Shown: positions 54,209 through 63,358 of the stretch, in pieces
Numbering within the stretch: the stretch's first letter is position 1
Layout: each line of letters opens with the position of its first letter
Assembly (NCBI RefSeq): GCF_900070365.1
Contig: NZ_LN850107.1
Location: forward strand, 6,386,001-6,450,000
Reading direction: 5' to 3'
Length of the DNA stretch: 64,000 bases
From: Alloactinosynnema sp. L-07
GTDB lineage: Bacteria; Actinomycetota; Actinomycetes; Mycobacteriales; Pseudonocardiaceae
Translations under genes and position numbers: made by a program
The notes under the pieces: model-generated
What the model was told of the DNA's origin: nothing
Database searches by the model: none
What the model saw: only the letters and a program-made list of their open reading frames with translations

Positions 54209-55968
54209 GTTCTCACCTCCTCGCGGTCCATTGTGGACAGCAAAGCGCGGTAGTCGGGGTTGGTGGCCAACAGCTCGGTGTGCGTGCCGACCGCGACGAT
54301 CCGGCCGCCGTCGAGCAGCGCGACCCGGTCGGCGAGCTGCACGGTGCTCGGCCGGTGGGCCACGACCAGCGCGGTCACCCCGGACAGGACGCTGCGCAGC
54401 GCGTGTTCGACCTCGGCCTCGGTGTGCACGTCGAGCGCGGACAGCGGGTCGTCGAGCACCAGAACCTGCGGCCTGCCCACGACCGCGCGGGCCAGCGCGA
54501 GCCGCTGTCGCTGGCCGCCGGACAGCGACAGGCCCTGCTCGCCGATGCGGGTGTCGAGGCCCCACGGGAGCTTGTCGACGAAGTCCTCGGCCTGCGCGAT
54601 CCGCAGCGCCACCCGGACGTCCTCGTCGGTGACGTCGTCGGCGCCCAGCGCCACGTTCTCCCGAACGCTGGCGGAGAACAGCACCGGCTCCTCGAACGCC
54701 ATCGCCACCACGGTCCGCAGCTCGGCCAGCGCGACCTCCCGCACGTCGACGCCGTCGACGGTCACCCGGCCCTCGGTGACGTCGGCCAGCCGGGGGACCA
54801 GCGCGGTCAGCGTGGTCTTGCCCGAGCCGGTCGGGCCGACCAGCGCCACCGTCTCACCCGGCGCCACGTCGAGGTCGACCCCGCGCAGCACCGCGTGGTC
54901 GGCGCCGGGGTAGCGGAAGTGCACGCCGTCGAACCGCAGCCTGCCGACGCCGTCGGCGGGCAGCGGGCGCGGGTCCGGCGGGTCGGTGATGGTGACCTCG
55001 GCGTCGCGGACCTCCCAGTAGCGCTCGCACGCGGTCGCGGCGTGGTTGGTCTCGGCGAGCAGCCAGCCGATCGAGTCCGTCGGCCAGCGCAGGTAGGTGG
55101 CCACGGTGATCCCGGCGACGAGCGTGCCGACGGTCATCGATCCGTCGACCAGGCCGCGTGCGCCGAACAGCAGCTGCGCGGCGATGCCCAGCTCGGGCAG
55201 CAGGATGATCGCGCCCCACAGCAGCGCCAGCACGCGGATCTTGCGCAGCTCGGTGGTGCGCAGCTCGGCGGCCTCGGCGGCGAACCGCTTGGCCAGGTGC
55301 GGACCGCGCCCGAAGGCCTTGAGCACGCGGATGCCGAGCACGGACTCCTCGACCCTGGTCGCCAGGTCGCCCGCCTGGTCCTGTGACCGCCGCGAGAGCC
55401 CTGAGTACTTCGATTCGTAGAGCGTCGAGATCAGCACCAACGGAGCGGTGCAGATCAAGGTGATCAGACCCAGTGTCGGCGAGAGGATGAACAGCACGAC
55501 GAGCCCGCCGACGAGCGTCAGGGTGTTGACGATCAGGAAGATCCCGGCGAAGGCGATGAACCGCCGCAGCGTCGACAGGTCCGACACCGCGCGGGAGAGC
55601 AGCTGACCGGACTGCCACCGGTCGTGGAAGGCGATCGGCAGCCGCTGCAGATGCTGGTACAGGTCGGCGCGCATGGCCGCCTCGACCTGGGTGCTGGGCC
55701 GCGAGATGAGCCTGCGCCGCACGTAGAACAAGATCGCCTCGGTGGCGCCGAGCGCGGCGATGGCCAGGACCAGCCAGGGCAGCGGGCCGGTGTCCTTCGC
55801 GGCGACCGGGCCGTCGAGGATCTGCTGGATGATCAGCGGGATGGCCAGGCCGCACGCCATCGAGCCGAGCACGGCCGAGCCGGAGCCGATTATCCGCGCG
55901 CGGACCGGCTTGAGGTATGGGGCGAGCCTGCGCAGGATTGTGATCCGGGTGCCCGGTGCGTCGTCCAT
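54205..55968 (-). CDS. ABC exporter, fused permease-ATPase, first half-transporter
   Basis: The 587-aa half-transporter has a helix bundle (VLGSMACGLAIPLIIQQIL onward) and an ATPase with Walker A GPTGSGKTT, signature LSGGQRQRL and Walker B LVLDDPLSALD. It carries Asp instead of the catalytic Glu after Walker B (DD), and Pro in the H-loop region VVAHRPST. This suggests the degenerate nucleotide site common in heterodimeric exporters. The ATG at 55968 follows GGGGGCGAGC. The longer upstream frame passes through an inverted repeat and is not coding. Confidence 0.93.
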   Translation of the reverse strand: MDDAPGTRITILRRLAPYLKPVRARIIGSGSAVLGSMACGLAIPLIIQQILDGPVAAKDTGPLPWLVLAIAALGATEAILFYVRRRLISRPSTQVEAAMRADLYQHLQRLPIAFHDRWQSGQLLSRAVSDLSTLRRFIAFAGIFLIVNTLTLVGGLVVLFILSPTLGLITLICTAPLVLISTLYESKYSGLSRRSQDQAGDLATRVEESVLGIRVLKAFGRGPHLAKRFAAEAAELRTTELRKIRVLALLWGAIILLPELGIAAQLLFGARGLVDGSMTVGTLVAGITVATYLRWPTDSIGWLLAETNHAATACERYWEVRDAEVTITDPPDPRPLPADGVGRLRFDGVHFRYPGADHAVLRGVDLDVAPGETVALVGPTGSGKTTLTALVPRLADVTEGRVTVDGVDVREVALAELRTVVAMAFEEPVLFSASVRENVALGADDVTDEDVRVALRIAQAEDFVDKLPWGLDTRIGEQGLSLSGGQRQRLALARAVVGRPQVLVLDDPLSALDVHTEAEVEHALRSVLSGVTALVVAHRPSTVQLADRVALLDGGRIVAVGTHTELLATNPDYRALLSTMDREEVRT

Positions 55969-55988
55969 GCTCGCCCCCTGTCGTCTGG

Positions 55989-56148
55989 TGGGCACGGCCG
56001 GAAGTTCGCCGAGGGTCTCGACGGCCCAGCTTCCCGCTGGCCGCACGGCCGAAAGGCCCACGGACAACCAGTACGAGGACCTTCCGTCCGCACGCCCAGC
56101 GGAAACCTGGATCCGCCGATACCCCCGACGAACTTCCGGTCGTACCCA
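55989..56148. repeat. Imperfect inverted repeat of about 160 bp upstream of the ABC exporter
   Basis: The ends TGGGCACGGCCGGAAGTTCG and (complement of the right end) TGGGTACGACCGGAAGTTCG agree at 18 of 20 positions, and the similarity continues inward nearly to the centre at about 56068. Both strands therefore encode similar nonsense peptides. It may be a degenerate palindromic element or a large hairpin in the exporter leader. Confidence 0.65.
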
Positions 56149-56216
56149 CTTGTCGACGGTAGCCAGGGCGGGTGACTCGGTCATCCGAATTTCCCGACGG
56201 GTGCTTTGATGGGCGC

Positions 56217-56459
56217 ATGACTCGACCGGAACCGGTCCGCTTCCTTCGCACGGAGGCGAGCATGGCGTTCACCGAGGGCCGCCTGCTGGCGCTGCGCGAC
56301 GGCGTCGTGCACGTGCTGGCGCCGGACGGGTGGACCCGGCTGGGGCGGGAGCGGCCGTCCTCGGCGGTGTGGCTGAGCCGGGAGGCGGCGGAGGACTGGT
56401 GTGAGCGGGAGGGCTGGGACCTGCACCTGCTCGACCAGGTCCCGACCACCACCCGCTAG
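56217..56459 (+). CDS. Small conserved hypothetical protein
   Basis: The 80-aa protein (MTRPEPVRFLRTEASMAFTE onward) is polar and Trp-containing (DGWTRLG, AVWLSREAAEDWCEREGWDL). It has no transmembrane segment or known motif. The ATG at 56217 is chosen over an upstream in-frame ATG because the latter has no ribosome site and extends into the region antisense to the exporter leader. It converges on sepH with a terminator between. Confidence 0.65.
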   Translation: MTRPEPVRFLRTEASMAFTEGRLLALRDGVVHVLAPDGWTRLGRERPSSAVWLSREAAEDWCEREGWDLHLLDQVPTTTR

Positions 56460-56461
56460 AA

Positions 56462-56500
56462 AACCTCCCGGTCAGCGCTCGTCAGCGCCGCCGGGAGGTT
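56462..56500. terminator. Bidirectional terminator hairpin
   Basis: AACCTCCCGG and CCGGGAGGTT are perfect 10-bp arms with a 19-base loop, located between the convergent small gene and sepH. A-rich/T-rich ends on each side support use in both directions. Confidence 0.8.
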
Positions 56501-56509
56501 CCGTGTGCG

Positions 56510-57553
56510 TTATCCCCGGTTTGACCGGGTGCCCAGGAGGACGTCTTCCCACGACGGGACGATCGGCCTGCCCTTCTTGCTTGGCTTCGGGCGTCGAGGC
56601 GGTTCGGCCTTGCGAGCCGGTTCGTCGATCAGCGCGTCCGGTTCGTCCCGTTCGCGTGGGTCGGGTTCCTCGTCGGGGAACTCGACGACCGCGGCGGGCT
56701 GCTCGGGCTCGTCGATGACATCGGCCACCGCCTCGGCCGGGGCGGTGGGCTCCGGCGCGAGCTCGAAGTCCTCCACGAAGTCCCGGTCCGGCGCCGGTGC
56801 GGCCGCCTGTGCCGCCGGGACGACCGGAGGTGCGGGCGTGGCCGGAGCCGGAGGGGGCGTGATCGCGGGCTCGACGGTGTCCACCACCTCGATCGCCTCG
56901 ATCGCGGTGGTGTCCAGGTTGAGCGCCGCCTGGGCCAGCTCCGTCACCGGGCGCACCGTGCGCAGGGGGCGGTTGGGCTGGGGGTCCAGGAGATCGCGGG
57001 CGTGATCGTCCAGCGCGCCGACGGTGCCGCCGTGGGCGCCGGGGTGGAACGACCAGTGGGCGCGGTTCAGCGAGCGGCCCGCGGTCCAGGCCAGCTCGAC
57101 CACCCACTTGCCGTCCTCGCCGCGCCAGGAATCCCAGTTGGCGGCGGCGTAGTCCTGGCCGCGCAGGCCGAAGGCGTGGGCGACCACCTCGCCGAGGGTC
57201 TGCAGGTCCGGCCCGTCCTCGCGCAGCGGGTGAGCGCGCTGGGCGAGATCGGCGGTGCGGGAGCGCTCCAGTAACACGGGGTAGGCGAAGCGCTCGACCT
57301 TGTGGGCCGGGATGCCCGCCGCCTCGGCGACTTGCTCCACGGACTCTCCGGCGCGGATACGGGTCTGGATCTCACGAGGACGCATCTGGCTCTCCAGCTC
57401 GATTTCGATCTGGCCGAGTCGGGTGACGTCTCCTCGAGCGGCCGCACGCAGCCGTTCGTCCGCGGGAAGGGTGAAACGCTCGCCACGCGCCAGGTCCTCG
57501 CAGATGACGGTCTTGCCGTCATCCCCGAGCCCGACGACCCGCAGCGCGCGCAT
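56510..57553 (-). CDS. sepH: SepH, septation protein (DUF3071)
   Basis: The 347-aa protein has the N-terminal DUF3071 region (MRALRVVGLGDDGKTVICED; FTLPADERLRAAARGD; QMRPREIQTRIRAGESVEQV with a helix-turn-helix-like AEAAGIPAHKVERFA). A long acidic/proline-rich linker and a conserved C-terminal tail (RPIVPSWEDVLLG) follow. SepH binds FtsZ and stimulates its assembly at division septa in Streptomyces and mycobacteria. The start is the ATG at 57553. The position matches Rv0883c. Confidence 0.95.
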   Translation of the reverse strand: MRALRVVGLGDDGKTVICEDLARGERFTLPADERLRAAARGDVTRLGQIEIELESQMRPREIQTRIRAGESVEQVAEAAGIPAHKVERFAYPVLLERSRTADLAQRAHPLREDGPDLQTLGEVVAHAFGLRGQDYAAANWDSWRGEDGKWVVELAWTAGRSLNRAHWSFHPGAHGGTVGALDDHARDLLDPQPNRPLRTVRPVTELAQAALNLDTTAIEAIEVVDTVEPAITPPPAPATPAPPVVPAAQAAAPAPDRDFVEDFELAPEPTAPAEAVADVIDEPEQPAAVVEFPDEEPDPRERDEPDALIDEPARKAEPPRRPKPSKKGRPIVPSWEDVLLGTRSNRG

Positions 57554-57725
57554 CGTGCACCTCCATACGATCTGAGCAGACTTCACTCGCCAGCGTCCCA
57601 CGGTAGATCGGCGAGTCGCCTTGACGAGCGAGGCGCGCCGGACCCACGGGGGATATCCCTCGTGATCTTGCCGTATCCGGAAGGAGATCCGCACGCGGGT
57701 TCGGCGCGTTCACCCGTTCAGTTGC

Positions 57726-58970
<1,245 letters not shown>

Positions 58971-59146
58971 TCACCGCGGCTCGACCCGTCCACCACTGCC
59001 GTCACGCTGGCTCGTTCAACAATCCTAATGTTCAACAGTTTGGGGATCGGGGGTTTGGTCGTCGCCAGCCGTTGTGCTCCGGCCCTTGTGCAACGAATGA
59101 GTGGACTCGTCGTGCGTACGACGGGGTCGCTCCCCTAGCCCGAGCG

Positions 59147-59236
59147 TTTAACATCCGGACGACGGTGTCCAGGGCGCCTGCGGCGTCGCTGCGCGATCGG
59201 CAAGCCGACCCTGGACACCGCCGTCCGGATGTTAAA
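59147..59236. repeat. 90-bp palindromic element, 28-bp arms
   Basis: The arms begin TTTAACATCCGGACGACGGT and match over 28 bases with one mismatch, enclosing a 34-base GC-rich loop (GCCTGCGGCGTCGCTGCGCG and so on). It lies in a 531-base gap (58863-59393) with no gene, between the serC promoter and the serine hydrolase 3' end. The family differs from the elements at 1454 and 52170. Direct repeats GTTCAACA (59013 and 59031) lie to its left. Confidence 0.85.
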
Positions 59237-59319
59237 GATGGCCAGGACGGGGTGCTGGTGGAAAGCGGTCGGGTGGGGCTTTGGTGCCGCTGTCCTGTTG
59301 CTGTCTAGGGATTATTGAA

Positions 59320-59390
59320 CGATCGGACAATCCGACAATTCTACGATCGGACAATCCAGCGATCAGCGATCAACCGATCAGCGATCAGCC
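59320..59390. repeat. Cluster of short direct repeats
   Basis: CGATCGGACAATCC occurs at 59320 and 59344, and CGATCAGCGATCA at 59360 and 59375, just downstream of the serine hydrolase gene's stop. GATC-rich short repeats suggest replication slippage. Confidence 0.7.
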
Positions 59391-59393
59391 GAA

Positions 59394-60755
59394 TCACTTG
59401 TCGCGGGTGCGCCAGCCGTGCTCGTCTACGCCACCTGGGATTGCCTCTGGGGTGCCGTACGGCTCGCGGGTGAATACGAAGGTGGCCAGGTCCAGGTGGC
59501 TGGGGGAGCCGTCGGGGTGCCTGCGCAGCGTCAGCGTCTCGCCTGCGTAGTAGCCGTCTAGGCCGGTCCAGCTGTCCTTTCCTGCGGGGCGGAATCGGGA
59601 CTGCCTGCCCATCCCGTTGACCGGTGTCAGCCGCAACCAGCCTTCGGGCATCAGCCGCAGGAGGTACGGGGTCGGTCCCCAGTGCCACAGGCCGGTCAGC
59701 GCCAGCAGCGCCGGGTCGGCCTCGGTCATCGGCTCCCACTCGGCGGGCAGGGTGGGTTCGTGTTCCTCGACGATGTTGATCAGCTCGCTGGCCATCGTCA
59801 CGATCGGGACGCCTGAGGTGGTGTTGGCCATGGCCAGGGCGCCGGTTCCGGTTCGCCAGTCGACCAGGACGCTGGCCAGGAAGCCGGGCATCGAGCCGCT
59901 GTGGCCGGACAGCCGCCGCCCGCCGAGGCGGATCGCCTCGAAGCCGAGGCCGTAGCCCATGGTCCAGGCGTCGTTGTCGTCGACGTGGATCGGGGTGCGC
60001 ATCTCCGCGACGGTGTCTGGGTGCAGGACGTCGCCGGTGTCGCCGAGGATGAAGCGGGCCCAGCGGGCCAGGTCGGCGACCGTGGACCACAGCTGACCCG
60101 CCGGCGCCATCGCGCCGGAGTCGGGGGTGGGTTCGTTGAGCAGGACGTCGGCGAACGGGTGGACCGCCCAGCCCAGCGCGGCCGGGGCCTGCGGGGCGGG
60201 GGTGGTGCGGGTCATCTCCAGCGGTTTGAGGATCTCGGAGGTGAGCACGTCGAGCCAGCTCGCGCCGCGGGTGCGGGCGACGAGTTCGCCGAGGACGCCG
60301 TAGCCGACGTTGGTGTAGTGGAAGCGGGCGCCGGGGCGGTGGCGCACGGCGTCGGTGGTCAGGCTGCACTCCAGGGCCGTCCAGTCGTCACCCTCGGCGC
60401 GCTCCCACCACGCGCCGGGGGACTCCGAGGTCAGGCCGCCGGTGTGGGAGAGCAGCTGGGCGACGGTGACCTCGCCGAAGGACGTGCCCGGCACGTGCAT
60501 GTCCAGCGGGTCGTTGAGGTCGAGTCTGCCCTCGTCGCGCAGCCGCATGACCAGCACCGCGATGAACGTCTTGGTGATCGAGCCGATCCGGTACTGGATG
60601 TCGGTCGTCGGGGGCAGGCCATCGACCTTGCCCCGGGCGCCGGTCCAGGCGATGGCTCCGTCGCGGACGACGGCCGCGACCAGGGATGGGGCGCGGCTGT
60701 CGGCCTGCACCGCCGCGATCCGGCGGAGCAGTGCGAACTCGGTGGTCTGCAGCAT
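59394..60755 (-). CDS. Serine hydrolase, class C beta-lactamase/DD-peptidase family
   Basis: The 453-aa protein has SITK (nucleophile, near residue 59), YTN near residue 147, and HSG in LSGHSGSMPG. A C-terminal ~110-residue beta-barrel-like domain (LLALTGLWHWGPTPYLLRL onward) is typical of larger esterase/penicillin-binding-like members. It has no signal peptide, so is probably cytoplasmic. It is longer than and not closely related to the enzyme at 642. The ATG at 60755 is used. It is followed by the response regulator gene upstream, on the same strand. Confidence 0.92.
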   Translation of the reverse strand: MLQTTEFALLRRIAAVQADSRAPSLVAAVVRDGAIAWTGARGKVDGLPPTTDIQYRIGSITKTFIAVLVMRLRDEGRLDLNDPLDMHVPGTSFGEVTVAQLLSHTGGLTSESPGAWWERAEGDDWTALECSLTTDAVRHRPGARFHYTNVGYGVLGELVARTRGASWLDVLTSEILKPLEMTRTTPAPQAPAALGWAVHPFADVLLNEPTPDSGAMAPAGQLWSTVADLARWARFILGDTGDVLHPDTVAEMRTPIHVDDNDAWTMGYGLGFEAIRLGGRRLSGHSGSMPGFLASVLVDWRTGTGALAMANTTSGVPIVTMASELINIVEEHEPTLPAEWEPMTEADPALLALTGLWHWGPTPYLLRLMPEGWLRLTPVNGMGRQSRFRPAGKDSWTGLDGYYAGETLTLRRHPDGSPSHLDLATFVFTREPYGTPEAIPGGVDEHGWRTRDK

Positions 60756-60777
60756 GAAATGAATTGTGGGTCATAAA

Positions 60778-61395
60778 TCAACCCAATAACCCTTTGGCCA
60801 TGGCCGTCGTGACCGCCGCGGTCCGATCGGACACTCCGAGCTTATCGAAAGAACGGACCAAATGGGTCTTTACAGTCGCCTCACTGATGTGTAACGCCCG
60901 GCCGATCTCGGCGTTAGTCCTGCCTTGGGCCACCAGCCGCAGCACGTCGGTCTCGCGAGCGGAAAGTCCCAGCTTGGCGGGGGTGCGGACGCTGCGCATG
61001 AGCTTGCCCGCCACCGACGGCGCCAGCACCGTCTCACCCCGGCTGGCCGCGCGCACGGCACCGGCCAATTCGGACCTTGAGGCATCTTTCAACATATAAC
61101 CAGATGCGCCCGCCTCGACCGCCCGCAAGATATCCGAGTCGGTCTCGTATGTGGTCAGCACCACCACGGCGGAGATCGACTCGGCGACAATGCGCTCGGT
61201 GGCGCCGACACCGTCCAATCCGGGCATTCGCAGGTCCATCAGGATGACCTGTGGGCGCAGCGCGCGGGCCACGGTGACCGCCTCGTCGCCATTCCCCGCC
61301 TCGCCGACGACGGTCAGGTCCGGTTCGGCCTCCAGCATCCCGCGCAGGCCCGCGCGGACGACGGGATGGTCGTCCACCAACAGCACGGTGATCAT
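60778..61395 (-). CDS. LuxR-family (NarL-type) response regulator
   Basis: The 205-aa protein has a receiver domain (TVLLVDDHPVVRAGLRGML; phosphoacceptor Asp in VILMDLRMPG; Lys in YMLKDASRSEL) and a LuxR helix-turn-helix (LSARETDVLRLVAQGRTNAEIGRALHISEATVKTHL). The ATG at 61395 overlaps the kinase stop (ATGA). A much longer upstream frame is the kinase gene read out of frame. It is the partner of the kinase and probably controls the adjacent ABC-2 exporter. Confidence 0.95.
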   Translation of the reverse strand: MITVLLVDDHPVVRAGLRGMLEAEPDLTVVGEAGNGDEAVTVARALRPQVILMDLRMPGLDGVGATERIVAESISAVVVLTTYETDSDILRAVEAGASGYMLKDASRSELAGAVRAASRGETVLAPSVAGKLMRSVRTPAKLGLSARETDVLRLVAQGRTNAEIGRALHISEATVKTHLVRSFDKLGVSDRTAAVTTAMAKGLLG

Positions 61396-62549
61396 CGGGG
61401 CACCGCCAGGGTGACCGTGGTGCCCGCGCCCGGCGCGCTCACGACCTCGGCCACGGCGGAGAACTGCGCGGCCCTGGCGCGCATGCCGCGCAGGCCGTAG
61501 CCGTCGGTGGCCGCGCCCGGGTCGAAGCCGACGCCGTTGTCGCTGATCCGCAAGGTGACTCCTTCGTCGGTGTGGCCCAGGTGGACCGTGACCGAGTCCG
61601 CGCGCGCGTGCTTGCGGACGTTGGCGATGGCCTCCTGTGCCGCGCGCAGCAGCAGCACCTCGACCCCGGTGGGGATCTCGCCCGCACCGTCCACTTGGAA
61701 CGCCGCACGCACCCCGGTTTCGGCCAGCCGGTCGACCTGCCTGCGCAGCGCGTCGGCCAGGGTGCCATCGGCCAGCGCGGTCGGAGCGAGCGCGGCGACC
61801 AGGGCGCGGGCCTCGGCCAGATTCTCCCTGGCCGTGCGGGCGGCCAGGTCCAGGTTGCGCCGGACCTGGCCGCTGTCGCGGTCCACGGCGGACTCGGCGG
61901 CCTGGACCAGGGTGACGATGCTGGTGAAGCCCTGGGCCAGGGTGTCGTGGATCTCGCCCGCCAGCCGCGTGCGCTCGGCGCTGACCCCGGCCTCGTGGGA
62001 CAGCCGGGCCACCTCGGCCCGGCTGCGCTCCAGCTCGGTGATGAGCGCGGCCCGCTCGTCGCTCTCGTCGGTGATTCGGTTGATGTAGAAGCCGATCAGG
62101 ATGGAGAACGCCAGGCCGAGGAAGGACGCGGGGAGCAGGCCGTGGATCTCGCCCATCGCCCCCGACCGCCACGCCCCGAGGAACGGCGGGATGATGTTGA
62201 GGGCGCCCACGATCGGCGCGGCCATGGCGAAGCTCGTGCTCATGAAGACCATCGGGCAGACGATGAACAGCGCGTAGGTGCTCATCTGGACGAAGCCGAC
62301 GGCGGTGAAGAACAGGACCAGCAGGCCGACGATGAAGATGTTCCCCCGGCGGCGGTCGCCGGTGACGATCGCCATGGGCCTGCCGTAGAGCACGTGCCAC
62401 GCACCGAGGGCGACCAACGCGGCCATGGCCGCGATCCGCTCGGCGGGCGGGGCCTTGGCGACCATGACGAAGACCAGGACCCCGGCGAGGCCGACGGCGA
62501 AGTAGACGTCCCACATCCAGATCGGATCCCGTCGGCCCGCCGTGGTCAC
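61392..62549 (-). CDS. Sensor histidine kinase (NarL/DesK-type, HisKA_3)
   Basis: The 385-aa kinase has about six N-terminal transmembrane helices (VYFAVGLAGVLVFVMVA; IFIVGLLVLFFTAVGFVQM; and others) and a HisKA_3 domain with the phosphoacceptor His in RLAGEIHDTLAQGF. The ATPase domain has the N box AIANVRKHARAD, the G1 box ISDNGVGFDPG, and GYGLRGMRARAAQF. The GTG at 62549 overlaps the permease stop (GTGA). It senses a membrane-associated signal, possibly the exporter's substrate. Confidence 0.94.
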   Translation of the reverse strand: MTTAGRRDPIWMWDVYFAVGLAGVLVFVMVAKAPPAERIAAMAALVALGAWHVLYGRPMAIVTGDRRRGNIFIVGLLVLFFTAVGFVQMSTYALFIVCPMVFMSTSFAMAAPIVGALNIIPPFLGAWRSGAMGEIHGLLPASFLGLAFSILIGFYINRITDESDERAALITELERSRAEVARLSHEAGVSAERTRLAGEIHDTLAQGFTSIVTLVQAAESAVDRDSGQVRRNLDLAARTARENLAEARALVAALAPTALADGTLADALRRQVDRLAETGVRAAFQVDGAGEIPTGVEVLLLRAAQEAIANVRKHARADSVTVHLGHTDEGVTLRISDNGVGFDPGAATDGYGLRGMRARAAQFSAVAEVVSAPGAGTTVTLAVPR

Positions 62550-63358
62550 CGCTTCTCGCTCCAGCGGAACGTCGCCAGGCACAGCACCAGACCGATCACG
62601 CACCACGCCCCCAGCACCAGCGCCGTCATCCCGTGCTCCCATGACCCAGCCACCTCCGCGGCCTTCATGCTGTCCGGCAGGAACACCGAACGGAAGCCCT
62701 GGCCCATCCACTTGACCGGGAAGAACGACGCCACGGTCACCATCGAGTTCGGCAGCACCGAGATGTGCACGAAGATGCCAGACAGGAACTGCAGCGCGAT
62801 CACCGGCAGGTTCAGCACCGCGGGCGCGCTCTTGGCCGACTTCGCCAGCGAACTCGCCGCGATGCCCAGCAGTGTGCAGGCCAGCACCGACAGCGCGAGC
62901 ACCCAGGCCAGCGTCAGCCAGCGGCCGGGGTCGCTGGGCAGCGGCAGGTCGAAGGCCAGCACGCCGACGGCGAGCAGCAGGACCACCTCGGCGACCGTGG
63001 CCACCGCCACCAGCACGATCTTGCCGATGAAGTACGCCACCGCGCTGACCGGCGTGCCGCGCAGCCGCTTGAGCGTGCCGTCCTCCCGGTCGACCGCGAT
63101 GCCGATCCCGGTGGTGAGGAACGCCGTCGACAGGATCCCGTAGGCGATCATGCTCGCCGCGAAGACCTGGCTCATCGGCACGGTGTTGCCGGGATCGGTG
63201 CCGGTGAAGATCGAGCCGAGCAGGATCAGCAGGAACGCGGGGAACGAGAAGGTGAAGATCACCGCGTCCTTGGCCCGGAAGAACATGCGGAGCTCGGCCT
63301 GCCCCCTCGACAGGCCGATCGCCGCGCTGCTGGGCAGGCTGGTGGAAAGAGTGGTCAC
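62546..63358 (-). CDS. ABC-2 type exporter permease
   Basis: The 270-aa permease has six hydrophobic helices (VIFTFSFPAFLLILLGSIF first) and the ABC-2 signature region GIGIAVDREDGTLKRLRGTPVSA before helix 3. The GTG at 63358 overlaps the ATPase stop. With the ATPase it forms a DrrAB-like exporter for a drug, lipid or peptide. The operon order ATPase, permease, kinase, regulator is typical of actinobacterial stress-response exporters. Confidence 0.93.
   Translation of the reverse strand: MTTLSTSLPSSAAIGLSRGQAELRMFFRAKDAVIFTFSFPAFLLILLGSIFTGTDPGNTVPMSQVFAASMIAYGILSTAFLTTGIGIAVDREDGTLKRLRGTPVSAVAYFIGKIVLVAVATVAEVVLLLAVGVLAFDLPLPSDPGRWLTLAWVLALSVLACTLLGIAASSLAKSAKSAPAVLNLPVIALQFLSGIFVHISVLPNSMVTVASFFPVKWMGQGFRSVFLPDSMKAAEVAGSWEHGMTALVLGAWCVIGLVLCLATFRWSEKR

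Noticed and set aside
60778..62514. A single long frame covering the response regulator and much of the kinase gene
   Set aside because: The first two thirds are Arg/Gly-rich out-of-frame kinase sequence; the regulator clearly begins at the ATG at 61395.
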